From Venturia oleaginea (lineage: Eukaryota > Ascomycota > Dothideomycetes > Venturiales > Venturiaceae), in assembly GCA_013176395.1 (NCBI GenBank), contig JABMLP010000001.1:1240001-1304000 (forward strand): a stretch of DNA of 64,000 nucleotides, given 5' to 3'. The first letter of the stretch is position 1; each line of letters starts with the position of its first letter. The notes below the pieces were generated by a model. The model made no database searches. It was not told the origin of the DNA and worked only from the letters and a program-made list of their open reading frames with translations. Position numbers and translations under genes: made by a program. Below, piece after piece: positions 23,575-36,053 of this stretch.

Positions 23575-26500
23575 TAATTCGAGCAGACCCTCGGCTGATT
23601 CATCCTGATCTTGTCGTGATCTAGGCCCAATTTAAGCCTGATCTAGCTTTTGCTAGCACGGTTAGGCTAGTTGTTACCAAGGATTAAAACCGCTATTTAT
23701 TATAACGTAATATATATCAGCAAGATTGGCAAAATCGCGCTATCTATACTATCCTATTCCTGCTATCTGTCGGACGGAGGCTTTGCAAGTTAGCCTTCTA
23801 CATGCCGGAGGAGATCTTACGACCCAGCCTTGTTAGATTACCAGTGCCGAGGAGAAAAAATGGGCTCGTTGGTATACCACGCTCGAGAAGCACATGAATG
23901 ACACTTTTAGCCTTTGGTTTTCCCTCTTACCTCTAGGTTTTCAACAGCATTATTACCGATATTTTCATACTGGCTAAAAGGTACAATATATTACACCCAC
24001 CGGTTAAGGCCTATTAGACCATTCAATTATGCCTATCGACTCGTAATAACTTTTCTCGAACCAAGAACACATTCGGAGTGAGGCGGATATAATTTCGCTT
24101 ATTGAAAGCCTAAAAGTGATCATTATCGTATTTAGTATCCGTGAATAGTAAGTAGGTCCTACATTATAGTCATCGCTATATCCAAGATCTGGGTCTTGTA
24201 ATTCAACGAGTGTCATTTTCCTAATCAGTTTTTCTAATTCCTGGTGTTGCTTGGGACCACGCAGGACTTCCTTCTCAACGAGGACTCAACCTCGCGGCCC
24301 AAGGGTCTTAACTAATGGCTTATCGATGAATAGAGTCGCATACTATCCGCACCTTTTAGAACTGCTGTTTCAACCAGTATCAGATTTCATCCAATGCTTT
24401 GGAGTTTGGATACGATATATCCGCAACCAAGTTCCGGCCGCCTACGCTGCTTTATTTGTCGTTTGTGAGTCAATTTGGATTGTCGTACAGATATCTGAAC
24501 GGTAGTTTACTCCTGTGGTAGATTGGCTCATCTTAGCCAGTGGATACAGGTAGTGAAACAATGGCGATAATTTTCACCATTCTGGACTGAAGAGCAGATG
24601 AGAATAAGGAGCACCACCGATTGTTAGTTGCGATTTTGGGACTAGACCGATATTAGTCTGAGGCAGCTCATCTTTTTTCTTGCGATTGCTGGTCTGCAGA
24701 TATGGAACAGTCGATTCCAGCGACTAACAGACATCGAGCCGGCCTTGTGTGGTATTCGTTTCGCACCGGTAAGAATGCGGAGGCTCAGGTTTTTGTATCA
24801 TATTTCTCGGGCTCGGGGATCAGGTGTGACCTCGACAATTTGCTTGTCCGATGATTTGTACTATATCCTGAAGCTAGGTCAGTCTCTCGCGCATCTATTA
24901 GCCTCTTCTGAGACCAGGCGTGACAGCTATAAACTTCAATTAACCGCCATGATTGAGAGAGAACATGCAGAGAGAGAACATGCAGAGAGAGAACATGCAG
25001 AGAGAGAACATACAGCGAGAGAACATTCGGCTAACCCGAGGTGTCTTTCTCACTGCTCTTTCGACTTTTGGGGGTATGATTGTTACGAGACTAGCTTGAC
25101 TTATTGGCAGCATCATAAAAGAAAGACGCCGAAATTATCAGCGCATCCTACGTGACGACAGCAGACATTAGCTCCTGGTGTAGTAAGAACTTATTGGTTC
25201 TTATGGATCGAAAGGGAGGAGTGCTTTATACTTACTCAATTCTTCCCAAACTTTTGATAGCGATAGCCACGCTTCAACCCCTCAACGTTCTTCTCTCATG
25301 AGGCTCGGAAGTGGCGCTCACTTCAACAAGAAGTGTATATTCTTAAAAGAGAAATACGAGAGCTGATCACCCAAATCGAACAAGAGCACTCCACCAAACG
25401 GTCTCGTGCTTTGTACGAAAACAAGGAAAAGCACACAGTAATGATCCGAGCACTGTGCGAAAGTTCAAAAGGCTCAAGTAGGAAGAAAAGAAAAGGCCGA
25501 GAACAAAAATTGGTGGTCCTAACATTCTTCACCACTGCAGCATTCCTACTCGGAAGAAATTGTAAAGATTTCTCTTCCAGATCTGCTGCAATCCGCCAAA
25601 ATATTGTAAACGAAATATCGAGATTGACAAAACGCTTCATTCCAGTTACAGCCACATAGGAATCATCTAAGAGACCATGATACTGTTAATCTTCAATCGT
25701 TCGATGAACAGGTTCGTATACCAAGACACCTCCCTTCCAGGCTCTTTTACACGCCCCCAACCGATTCAAAAGTTTCCCTGAGAGAAATGTGTATTCCCTG
25801 AGGCCTAGTACTGAGATCAGTCAAACGGTTCATTATCTGCTTGGCACAGCAGGTAGGTGTTGGGAGAGGTCTAGAGAACCAGCTTCGGAGAACCTGTATA
25901 ACGAAATGCGCCGACGAGATATTGCTAGAAAATAAACCAGCTACAGCTCCGAAACGCGAAGAAGAAATACGTAGATGTGATGAGTGATAATTCACCCATC
26001 CGCGAACCATAGCAGGAACTCCCATACCCAGAGCTCACGTACTGCTGAGCCTGGTCCTTTATACACTTTCCCATCAAACAGTCAGGAAGCCAACAGAATA
26101 AGTGAAGTGAAATACGAAACTTAAATATTCCAGCTCATCGATGACACCAAAAGAAAAATAATGAAGATAAACGACATCATCGCTACAGCGTCTTACAAAA
26201 TCCTCATAGCTAACCTGACGATCCCACGCCACACCAAGCCCAACAACGCTTAGATATTTGGACCGAAAAGGTTCACAATTACCGAGGAGCCATATACCTC
26301 TGGAGCCATTTCCTTGCTATGTCTCGGTCTTACACCTTGATGAGAGGAGTACACAAGATCAGTAGCTTTTATACCTTAAAACTAGGACCAGAAAAATGAA
26401 AAGAGGATCGAAGATAGCCCAGACGATGCACACAAAATGAACCATTTCCAAATCCCAAAGAAAGCAAGAACCTCTATACAGAAAGGGCAAGGAATAGCCG

Positions 26501-27200
26501 CGTGTAAACGACTTCTTCCCGTCTCCACCGGACGAAAATAGTCCAAGAATGAACGACACACGTTCTATTCAGCGCGAAAGACCCAGAAACACAAGACGAT
26601 GTTATCGAATAAGTGATGACGAAAACGTCGGAACTAAGATTCCCAACAACGAAGATGCTCATCCTCACCACCGCCAGCAACCAAGAGAAAAGAAGCACAA
26701 CGTCCATTCTGCTTCGAACGCAAAGCCGATTCAGGGAAAAAGACCGCAGGACCCCGAAGCAGTCAACCGCAGCACATGATCTGTGTGATCTTCTGATCTC
26801 GATACATCCGCAATAAATGTCGAGAAAAAAGACAGTTATACAGAAAAACATGCACCACTGAGGTAAAAACGGTGAAAACGAGCAGGGTATCATCGGGCGG
26901 TGCGGTGGAGGAGGGATGCACATACCTCTTTGAAGTCAATGATATATATCTAGGTAGTACAAACTAAAGCACCGCACCGCTTCGAGTTGTCTCATAACAT
27001 GCTACGGTCGTCCATGACCACTTCACCTCGACCATTCAGCACCTCAGACGTTATGCCCACGAACTTCATGCTCCTCGTCACCTTGATATGCCATCCCTTC
27101 TTCCTATTACAAACCTACAACTCCATGCCCGCAAATCCAAATCCAAATACAAGGCTCATGCTCATGCCTACAACTATCGCTCAACAGAGAAATCCGACTT
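23575..27200. other. Repeat-decayed AT-rich region with a possible exon
   Basis: This 3.6 kb has a biased, AT-rich composition and no clear gene. It contains a 15 bp tandem repeat (24955-25029) and one coding-like frame at about 25268-25659. The latter would encode a charged helical segment (for example KREIRELITQIEQEHS) followed by a hydrophobic stretch. I cannot link it to neighbours by splice sites or name a family. The minus-strand frame at 26474-26923 is probably chance. Confidence 0.45.
24955..25029. repeat. 15 bp tandem repeat, five units
   Basis: Three identical units of GAGAGAGAACATGCA are followed by two diverged ones. On the plus strand one frame reads EREHA repeated. The unit is a multiple of three, and the frame stays open for some distance, but no start or gene model is supported. 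Confidence 0.8.
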
Positions 27201-28863
27201 CTAACCGTTCAAGTATGCCCTGACAGCGCCCCCCAATTTTCCAGCTCCTTCTCCAAGCAGTTGTGTCAAATTCTCCAAATCGTCTCCAGCGGTAATACCA
27301 AATTTCCTGACAAAGTCCTTCGCGGCAGTCTCCAGATCACCGTATTCACCATCTTGCAGCGAAGGGTCGTCCTCTGGTCGTCCGAAATAGGCGTTGGAGG
27401 AAATGGAGGTAGCGCCTTCAAAGTTTCCGAGGGCTTTCTTAGCTTCGCCAGCTGCGACAGGATCGTGCATACCGCGGCCGAAGAATTCGTCGGAGGAGAT
27501 TCCTTTCTGTGTTCCGAACTTTTCGCGTGCAAATTTTTGGCCTTCATCTGCGAATTGTTAGTGATTGGAGTACATACTACGGCTCAGAATACAAACCTTC
27601 CACAGCGCGACTCGTGGAGCCAAAGCCTCCCGTTTTCTTCGCTTGCGGCGCCGGTTTTGCTCCTACTGTTTGTCCAAATCCAAGACGCCCGATACCCATC
27701 CCCAATCGTGCCATCTCAGCGTCGCTCCTCTCTTTGGAAGGCCCGAACCCGCGGGTTGGACTCGTAGGTGTGAGTGCGAGGATTTTTGTCTCTTCTGTCG
27801 GCACGGCAGATTTGAACGAGCTGGCAGCGACAGGAGCTGTCTCCTCGTCTGGGTTGTAACCAAGCTTTGCTATCCGGTCGGCCTCCTCCTTAGCCTTCTT
27901 TTCTGCCTCTTCAAAATCAAGTGCAACTTCAGATGTGACCTTCTTTGCTCCTAGCTTTGTCTTCTTTGCGCCTAGAATGTTTGGTTTGCGAGCGCCGGCA
28001 GCGGAGGTGGTCTTGCGAATGGCGGCAGAGGGGGTGGTTCGCGATGTTGAAGCGGATGCAGGAGGTGTGGCAGCGGAATCCGAGCCATTGAGAGGAGATT
28101 TTGGACGAGCTGTACCATTTCCATTGGCGGCAGGGGCGAGGAATGGAGAAGCAGTTCTGCCAGCAGGAGTGCCCGTTCGTGAGGGTGGGTTACTAGGTCG
28201 CTTAATCGTGGGCTTGTCCCATGAAGAGAAGAAATCGTCGTCGTCGGGTTCACCAGCAGGAGTCTGGGAGCCGGAACCGGCTGATTCGTCAACATCAGTG
28301 ATTTGAACTTCGCCTGGGTATCTGTATACTGTGAGCCATTATACGCATGATACAACAGCGCTCTACCACTCACAATTTCTGGTCTGCCGCGACTCTCCTT
28401 GCCAATTCTTCCTTGTACTTCGTGGCAGCGTTCGAGGTGTATTTCGTCTTTGGATCCTTGCTGTTCAGAGCAACGGTTCCACCGTGGGTCTGGAAGTATT
28501 TCGTAGCGGACTCATTACCTCCCACTTTCATGAGCCGAAGCTGATCCCATTGCCAGGCTGGGACCTATTGTCAGCGTCTGTCGATCTTTTTGTCACAAAA
28601 ACGTACTGTCGAGATTCGTGGATCGCACAAAGGAGATGTGCACGCCGAGGTTACGATGGTTCGCCGAGCAGTCGAGACATAGGTAGATGGCGAAGGGAAC
28701 GGAAGTCCATGTTGGGTTCTTTGCGCCGCAGTCAAAACATATCTATTGGGCATATGTTAACGACATTCCAGGGATGTCCGGTCTTAATTACCTTATTGGG
28801 AGCCTTTGTCTTGAGTTTCGCAAACAGATTTGTAGACTGGGTCTTGGTGGCAGCGGAAGCCAT
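27201..28863 (-). CDS. GLO3: ArfGAP of the Glo3/ARFGAP2-3 type
   Basis: The protein stimulates GTP hydrolysis by Arf1 on COPI vesicles in Golgi-to-ER traffic. Five exons fit: 28863-28792, 28742-28607, 28557-28374, 28321-27597 and 27547-27201, giving 487 aa with consistent phases. The ArfGAP zinc finger ([11 protein letters not shown]...CLDC) sits at about 26-48, followed by [16 protein letters not shown] with the conserved arginine finger region. [14 protein letters not shown] is characteristic of this subfamily. The middle is Ala/Pro/Ser/Thr-rich. The tail has two copies of the ISS...FGR motif (ISSDEFFGR and ISSNAYFGR) found in Glo3-type proteins. Its ATG lies 256 bp from the start of the divergently transcribed LrgA-LrgB gene, so they may share a promoter region. 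Looks intact. Confidence 0.94.
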
Positions 28864-29119
28864 GTTGGGGACTCGAAGGAATAGGTGGCTGTATGGTGTT
28901 TGGTGTAATTGTGGTAACTATCAGGAGTAACAAGCTGGCCTCATTGTCGGGTTAAGTGCTCAGGCATCACGGATTATGTAAGACACGTGCTAGAATAGCA
29001 GTCCAAATTGTTTCTACTCCCCAACTTCACTCTGGCACCTACAAATGTTTTTAGCTTTGAATACAAACATTCGCGCCACTGATCTCGTGTGTTTGTACTG
29101 GACACTTGTCTCTCAAAAC

Positions 29120-31042
29120 ATGCCCTCTGCGGCCTCTCAAAGCTTTATACATGATGCCTTCGACGCGGCTTTGATAGTACGCCTCTTACCATGTCTCGAT
29201 TCCAACGCACAAGCTTATTAAAGCTAGGTTTTTCGTTCTTCATGGGAACGCCAGCTTGTTGCTTGGATCTACGTTCCAGCTGGCATTTTGATCGTTTTAC
29301 TAGCATGCTTCGGAGTCAATTCACTCGTCTCTATCGGCCATGTCTCCTTTCCTGCCTCTGTTGCTTGTATGGTTTTGCTGTTCTTCCTTCTGCTCGGATC
29401 AAGTGCAACTATTGGTCATCGAAGGACTCGGAAAATTGTGTCTTTGATCGAGGTTCCGGTAATCCTCCCGGTTCTTGAAACGTCCACTCGACTCACATTA
29501 CCAGGGTGGATTTGCCTTGCGATATATCAATGTCCTTTTCTGCCCAGCTTTCGTGCTTATTCCGCTGAGCCCCTCGGTGAGCGGCAGAGAAGTCGGAAAG
29601 ATCGTAACTGTGTTTAGTGAGTGCTCGCATGCGTCCTAAACGGACCAGGCTAACATTGTAGTCTTCGGATATCTCGTCATGTTCGCAGTCACGGCATATC
29701 TCACCAGAGGTCTCCAACATCTATTCGGAACATCCAAACGTGGCATGACCGAGCGAGGCGACGAACTTGGAGGACCACACGAGAGTATTCCGTTAGCTAC
29801 CATCCACGAGTTATGTGAGCCCCCAACTCCTGGAGAATCAAACGTTCCGACCCCTGGCGAGTCTATCCCACCTACGCCAGGAGAGTCTATTCCAGCCTCG
29901 ATAGTCCCCTTACTGGACCCAAATGATCTTTCAAATCAACTTCAAGCACCACTTCGAGCTCAAGATCCAGCAAGCATATCAGGAACAGGAGGACCTCCCA
30001 TCCATGAACACTCACAAGGATCTATCAACTGGACACACAAACAAGAAGGTCTTCCTCTGACTCGGGCCCAAGAATGGGCGACTGTTGTGAACGCACGAAT
30101 CGATGTCTACACGTACACTGTCATTCTGTTCCTGATAGGACTACCGATCTACCTCGTCACAAACTATGCCATGCCAGCACAGCTCTCTCTCAATATCCTT
30201 GCCTATTTTCTGGCTCTCGAATTACCGCCAACTTGGCGCCGCTTTTTGCACCCTGCCCTCGTGGCCTCGGTCGTCACCATATGCGGGATTTATGTTCTTG
30301 CTATGTGTCGTGGCGACGAGTTTCATGACGGTTTGCTCGCATACCAGACCAAGACAAAATATCAACAGCTCTTCTCTGGGAAGACTGAATTGCCTAAACC
30401 CGGCGCAGGAGATTTCTTAAGCAGTGTCTTGGACGTCAGTATCGTTGCACTTGCATTACCGATGTACCAGTACCGCCAGGAGTTGAAGAGATCTGTACGA
30501 TTCCTACTTCCAGCGAAGCTCATAAGCTAATTTCTCCAGTTTTTCCCCATTTTCATTCCGACAATCTCCATAGCCATTGCATCTCTGTTCGGCTACCCGT
30601 ACCTCTGCCACGCGATTGGCATCTCGGCTGCTCGAAGTTTGTCTTTCCCAAGTCGCAGTCTCACTCTTGCTTTGGCAACACCCGCGACACAAAATCTAGG
30701 CGGCGATCTCAGTCTTGTCGCTGTGTTGTGTATTTTGAGTGGAATCATGGGTGTTCTCATTGGACCTCAACTATTGGACTTGCTCAAGATCCCGCAAGGT
30801 GAAAACCCATCCTGCTTTTCTACTGTTCGTCCTATTGCTGACGTATCGTAGATGACTACATTACAAGAGGTGTGACACTAGGAGGAAACTCCTCTGCCAT
30901 CGCAACAGCATTGCTTCTAGTTACAGATCCAAGAGCGGCGGCATTCTCGAGCCTGGCCATGGGGTTGTTCGGCACCATTACGGTGGCTATGACTTCAGTA
31001 CCTGTTTTGGCGAATATCATAGCTCATCTAGCTGGGAAATGA
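29120..31042 (+). CDS. LrgA-LrgB-like membrane protein
   Basis: Six exons fit in phase: 29120-29176, 29228-29458, 29505-29616, 29662-30494, 30540-30798 and 30852-31042, giving 560 aa. The N-terminal third has four hydrophobic segments resembling LrgA/CidA. A hydrophilic loop follows with three PTPGES repeats. The C-terminal half has about seven more membrane segments and the conserved LrgB signature GVTLGGNSSAIATALL followed by AAAFSSLAMGLFG. In plants the fused relative PLGG1 exports glycolate and glycerate from the plastid; bacterial LrgA/LrgB affect murein hydrolase export and pyruvate handling. In fungi the substrate is unknown, so a role as a small organic acid carrier is inference. The start at 29120 depends on a small first exon and is less certain than the rest. 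Confidence 0.87.
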
Positions 31043-31720
31043 AGTAATGTCCAGTCTGCGAATTGAAGTCATGAGTTCTTTGCCTGTCTATGGCTGCAAT
31101 CGGCTACCATTAGTACTGTGCGGGCGACAGCCTTTCTTATAACTTCATCCTTCCATGCGTCTCCGAAAAACAAGCACGCACACTCGGAATCATCCTCAAA
31201 ACATGGTCCCGTTGGTACGCTGCCATACAAAGCAGGCGACGAGTGTGTTATCGTCAGTATAGTCAGCCGGCCTGGTGACCGAAAAAGCGATCGATGATCA
31301 AGCTCGGCATTCGTAAGGTGATGAATCTAATCATCACTGCCTTCACCTACAAGAATGATAACAACTTTGGATGGGTACATTTTCCCTCCCACCTTAGAAC
31401 ACTAAGAAGAAGTTAAGGGGGCCGGTGAAACGCATTTTTGAGTTGGTCTGTCTGGGTAAGACTGCATTGGGGAGAGGGTTTTGAGGGAGGAGAGTACGGA
31501 TCTGGGATGGAGCGGGAGGAGTTGGTATTTGTCGATGTTGCGGAGGTTGACATGGTATACTTATTTGTATCGTCCTATAGTATGATTGGTATATAAACGT
31601 GGACATCATTTACGTTTCTTAACTAATTAACTAAGCGACGCCTGCGTTTCTAATTTACGCTAAGATGATATCTAAGGACTTAGATAGAATTAAAAACGGT
31701 TATCGTCGTATCGATCAAGG
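31043..31720. other. Intergenic, no supported gene
   Basis: It is the 3' flank of the LrgA-LrgB gene up to the target-site duplication (CAAGG, 31716-31720) of the next solo LTR. I see nothing else in it. Confidence 0.5.
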
Positions 31721-32414
31721 TGTTACAGATCACCTCAAGACCGAAGAGCAGGGACAGCGGGACTTGCAGAGGATGGTTGGATAACAAGAAGTTGTTGTTA
31801 GGACTGATGTGGAGTGGAATCCGTTGGGCGCACAAGAGGGGACTGGTGCAACCAGGTCAGTCCTAAGAGAGAATAGTACGTGCAGGAGTCACGTGATATT
31901 CCCACAGTTCCCACAGCACTTGGTATTGCCCACAGTGTGGGAAGTGTGGGAAGAGCCAAGAGGTGTGGGAATACACCTTGGCACCCAGAACCAGAACGGT
32001 ATATAGGGAGGACGTTGGACGGACTTTCCTTTCTCTCTTCGTGGTTATCTCATGTTATGTTTCTCACATAGGAGCTTCTTCAACCTACTACAGTAACGAC
32101 CTTTTACTTAGATACAACCAAGCACAAGTCATATGCATACGAAGCAAGCCCACCCCCAACCTTCATACTAACCGACAAGCGTTCAGGATTGATCTGAGGA
32201 TCAAATCGGTTAGACGACAATTGAATTGGGAGATACATGGGACGGCTAGGATCTAGTGAGCCTCCAAAGAACCTGAGCAAGGGAAGGTACTTAAGGTAAG
32301 TACTTCCAGACTGATATTGCCCTTACCCCAAACCCGCGGACCAGAACAAGAGAACACAGGTGTCAAGAAGGTCTTGACATAATCAACTGTGTTGAGAAAC
32401 GAGTTCCCGTAACA
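31721..32414 (+). mobile_element. Solo LTR, family 1, copy B
   Basis: It starts TGTTACAGATCACC and ends TTCCCGTAACA, with a perfect inverted terminus TGTTAC/GTAACA. It is flanked by a perfect 5 bp duplication, CAAGG (31716-31720 and 32415-32419). It matches copy A over nearly all its length but is 694 bp rather than 648 bp, mainly because of extra sequence near 31800-31855. A TATATAGG box is near 32000. No internal retrotransposon genes are adjacent. Confidence 0.92.
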
Positions 32415-32419
32415 CAAGG

Positions 32420-34446
32420 TTGATAGTAAGCTACTTTTTAGAAGAAGGTTATACCTCTTCGACATCAGCTGCTAGTGTTAGATTTCACGTTAGATCTGTG
32501 GTAACCATAATTGACTTGATTGATGACCGAGGTCGCGAATCCTCAAAGCTTTTAAACAGCCCACAAAAGATATCCCAGCCTTTTTTTTTGGGAGATCAGC
32601 AGAAAGGTGGTGTCTATACTAATGATTCGATGGAAATTGCCCATAGTGGTTTAAGATAAGAAGTAATACTCCGGTGTGCTGAGAGGTTGATATTAATAAC
32701 ATTGATAATTTAATTGTAAATTGATGGTGTCCGTCACCAAGGTGAAAGGTTCTCGTCGCCACTGCTAATTACCACGATTCCTTCTGAGATCCACCACAAA
32801 AAGGGATTTACCACTCTCTCGTTTGTTGTTTTCTAAATAATATTCCCAAATTCCCTTTTACAAAAGTCTCCTGTGAAAATATTCGTCCCATTTTGTATCG
32901 TGAAACGGGACAACTGCAGACTCCTCTTATATCTACATTCATTCGGCATCAGCTTGAACCACGATATGTATATCCGATGTGTCGTCATACTTCCTTACAC
33001 GATCTGACGTAAAAATAATTATTAGGCTTCTAAGCTCTCTATGCTGTTAAAGAAACAAGCATAATCTGACCTTCGAAATACCAAAGACTACAGTACCAAG
33101 TCGACAGGGAACGTTACATAGACCATACCAAACAAGCCCATAAACGACCGGTCGATAAAGTAGTCTCTCAGTTTTCCCTGAGAGGTAATTCCATACCACC
33201 TTACTTTGCACGAAGAACGATGCGGCATTGGTGATCGTCCCCATCATCTCTCGCCTTCAACCACGGCAATGGTCTCTGAATAAATGTTGCCGACAGTGTT
33301 CCTGTAATATGAATCAATCCACGAATACTGTCTGCCATCGAAACAATCCAGCTATCTCCATATTTTCATCTCGAATAGCTCGTTAGAACAGTCACCTAGG
33401 CTCACTGCATCAAGATCGATTGTTGAATCAGAACTTCTCGCTCGTGTGTGCTGCTGTCTTAAAAGAAATCTTTCGCTTTCCAGAAGTCGTTTGAAACCCA
33501 CTGGGAGCCAGTAACAAGGCAAACTGAGGCGGGATACTCTGACAATTTTCGGAGGAACAACAGTGATGATACCCCTCATCATTACCACCACCAGCGATGA
33601 CTCATCCGATCATAAACATAAGCTATATCGAGTCAGACATGCCTACTAATCAAGAGCTTCAAGCTCTTATTACTTGCCAAAGAGCCCATCGAACCAGTCG
33701 TTGGCATAATATTATTGCTCTCCACTCCTGTCATTGTTCTTAGTCTTTAAAGAGACCTCAGCTGCATCTCAGCTGCGACGGCCACGCGAGCACGGCTGCT
33801 CACACGTAATACGGGCGAAAGTACCGACACAATCTTTTCAAAGAATCAATGTGCAAAATAGTTGGCCTGGTAAGTCGCCCCAAGGTCCATGCTCTTTCCA
33901 TGGGCATAAGAGGCCCCGTGTCGGCTTCAACCATGTGTCCTCAAAACACCGCTTTGGCAGCAGTATCTCAGGGTTTGCTGCGAACCAACAAAGGGAAACT
34001 CAGTTCGCCGGTTGGATGCCCGAGATGAGATTGGTGTAGTCGAGGGATTGATTTGGCGTACTTCCCAGTCCTTGCTCTTCGTGAAATTAGGTGTGGATTT
34101 GATGATGAAGTTCTTCTTCACTGCATTATCTGTTTCTAGGGTTGAGGTGTTTGACTCTGTAGGTGCCTCAAGGGGAGACCCTACAGAGGTGGGCAACTCG
34201 CGTAAATCTCGCCTTCATGAGCATACTCAACGTAGCACGAATGTTTGCGGCCTCTCTGGTGACAGGGAAATCGAGTCTACGCAGCCTCGTATGCAGCGTC
34301 GAATTGATTGCCGCAGAGGTTACGTCATCCGGAACAGCATCACAGCATTCCGCTAACCAAGAAATAATCTTAGATGTCATTGTCCATGTATTTCGAACTC
34401 GGCTAACTTGTATCATGTCTCATCATTCATATGTTGTTCCTCGGAT
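32420..34446. other. Intergenic, no supported gene
   Basis: This 2 kb between the solo LTR and the acyl-CoA-binding protein gene shows only short frames with no domain. The left half is AT-rich and looks decayed. Confidence 0.5.
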
Positions 34447-34884
34447 CTATGCCTTAAGTCCATGCTTGTTCTTGAGCTCCTCAAATCTCTTGACATACTC
34501 CTCCTGAGCCTGCTCCTTTGTAAGACCGGCCTTGACGACCTTCTCCCATGCTCCGTATTTGTATTTGCCCTGTCATATACAGTCAGTTCCGATTGTTCGT
34601 CCGACCTAGATGAGGTTTGAATCGAGGGTGCCAGTGCGATGTAGGAGTTTTGGAATGGGAGTTGTACCTGGAAATCGAAGGCACCTGGCTTCTTTGCTTC
34701 GGCAAAGTCAGCCCCGCTAGCTACTTTAGCCCAGCCGTAGAACTGGATGAAACAAGTGTTAGCCCATAAAGTCCTAGATTGGGTTGAGAATGATGTGTCT
34801 CACATCAAGTTGGTCTTGCTGGTCGCCGCCCTTGAGGTTTTTGGCGTTCTTGTAGGCATCATCGTATTTCTCCTGGATAGACAT
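34447..34884 (-). CDS. ACB1: Acyl-CoA-binding protein
   Basis: A 92 aa cytosolic carrier of long-chain acyl-CoA esters, encoded by three small exons (34884-34804, 34742-34668, 34569-34447) whose phases agree. Introns have GTGAGA...CAG and GTACAA...CAG ends and split the protein at DQLD/FYGW and DFQ/GKYK. The family signature is clear: FYGWAKVASG in helix 2, KKPGAFDFQGKYKYGAWEK spanning the acyl-CoA pocket, and the last helix with KEQAQEEYVKRFEEL. Length matches the usual 86-92 aa. It starts with MSIQEKYDDAY at a good ATG. No exon exceeds 125 bp, so it is easily missed by simple open-frame scans. It looks intact. Confidence 0.94.
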
Positions 34885-36053
34885 GATGGTACAGGAGTGT
34901 GGTGAAGGATTGTTGGTTGTTTGTGGTTCTTTGAACAGTTGATGAGTCAGGTTGAGTTTGGTTTATTTGGTTGAGACTTCAAGCAAGTTGGGAGGAATGT
35001 GATCGAGGGGCAAGGTGACGTGAGTGGGGTCACGAAATGGATCAGCAAGGGTAGCTATCAAGTGACTTGAAAATGCCGTAAATTTGCCAGCACGCGACTT
35101 GCAGGTGAGGATACGTGGTCTACCGGAATTGATAGCACCTGGTCTTATCGAATCAAGTGAGAGCGTCTTTCAGGTGCTTAAACGTAGCCTGATCACGTGA
35201 TGTGAAGACTGTGGACAAGGCTCGAAAAGCAACCCGTGAGTCCTCCTTAATAGCGACAGCCTAGCCATCCGAATCACTGTTACCGGCGAAGAGTCTGTGT
35301 CTTGGAGTGTTAAGAACCCAAAGCCACCCTTTGCATCCCACATGCATGACCGCATATCAATACAACTGACCGAGGATACACTGCTCAAAATGCCGCCAGT
35401 CATTCATACGTGTCCACTAGAGTGAAGACTCGATCGAGATCCAAGCTCTTGCCATGTTCAACATCACTGTCGTTATCATCGTTGAGACCGTCGTTGCTCA
35501 AGCCAAGGCTTTGTGTTCACCATCGATAAGTGCATCTTTCGTCTTCAACTGGCGTCTCGATAACGTGCTACTAGGAGAAAGTGAATGCCAGGTGCAGTGC
35601 TCAAGAGGATGCCATGGTCTATATTTCTTTCTTGTCGCAACTCCAGGATATCAAGTCTGGCAAACGATTCAACGGTGGAGATGAGCGAGAAGTAACGGTT
35701 ATAGATGGCAATAATTAGAAGTTTGCGCGTGCAATATGTGCAACGTTGGGAACAAACATGAAAGCACGGCTTGTGTGTGTAAGTCTGTCATGTAAATGAA
35801 CTGATGGGTAGGTGATTGAGCACTCCTCTAGGTAGATGACTGCAGTGAAAAGAACAGGACGCGCACAATGGTACATGACCTAACGTGATGCCCTGAGTAG
35901 TAAGCATTGCGCTTTCCCCTTTTCGGTCTCGGTCGGAAGAAAAAAGCACGAGTGGAGAAGACTCTGATCAGCCAGAAGTCTTATCGTATCCGCTTTTGAT
36001 CTCCCACAACAACCTCCATCCCTCTTTCTTTTACTCAGATCCTTCGCGCCAAC
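34885..36053. other. Intergenic between divergent genes
   Basis: This holds the promoters of the acyl-CoA-binding protein and the permease. A 76-codon frame at 35454-35684 on the plus strand starts with ATG and a hydrophobic stretch, and has four cysteines. It might be a tiny secreted protein, but nothing else supports it. Confidence 0.45.

Noticed and set aside
24955..25029. Tandem repeat considered as CRISPR-like
   Set aside because: Units are adjacent with no spacers, and the genome is eukaryotic.
26474..26923. 149-codon minus-strand frame rich in hydrophobic residues
   Set aside because: Composition is odd and the frame lies in decayed repeat-rich sequence; chance seems likelier.
31963..32256. 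Open frame of about 97 codons, also present at 21071-21436
   Set aside because: Both lie wholly inside the solo LTRs, so shared sequence reflects repeat identity and not a gene.
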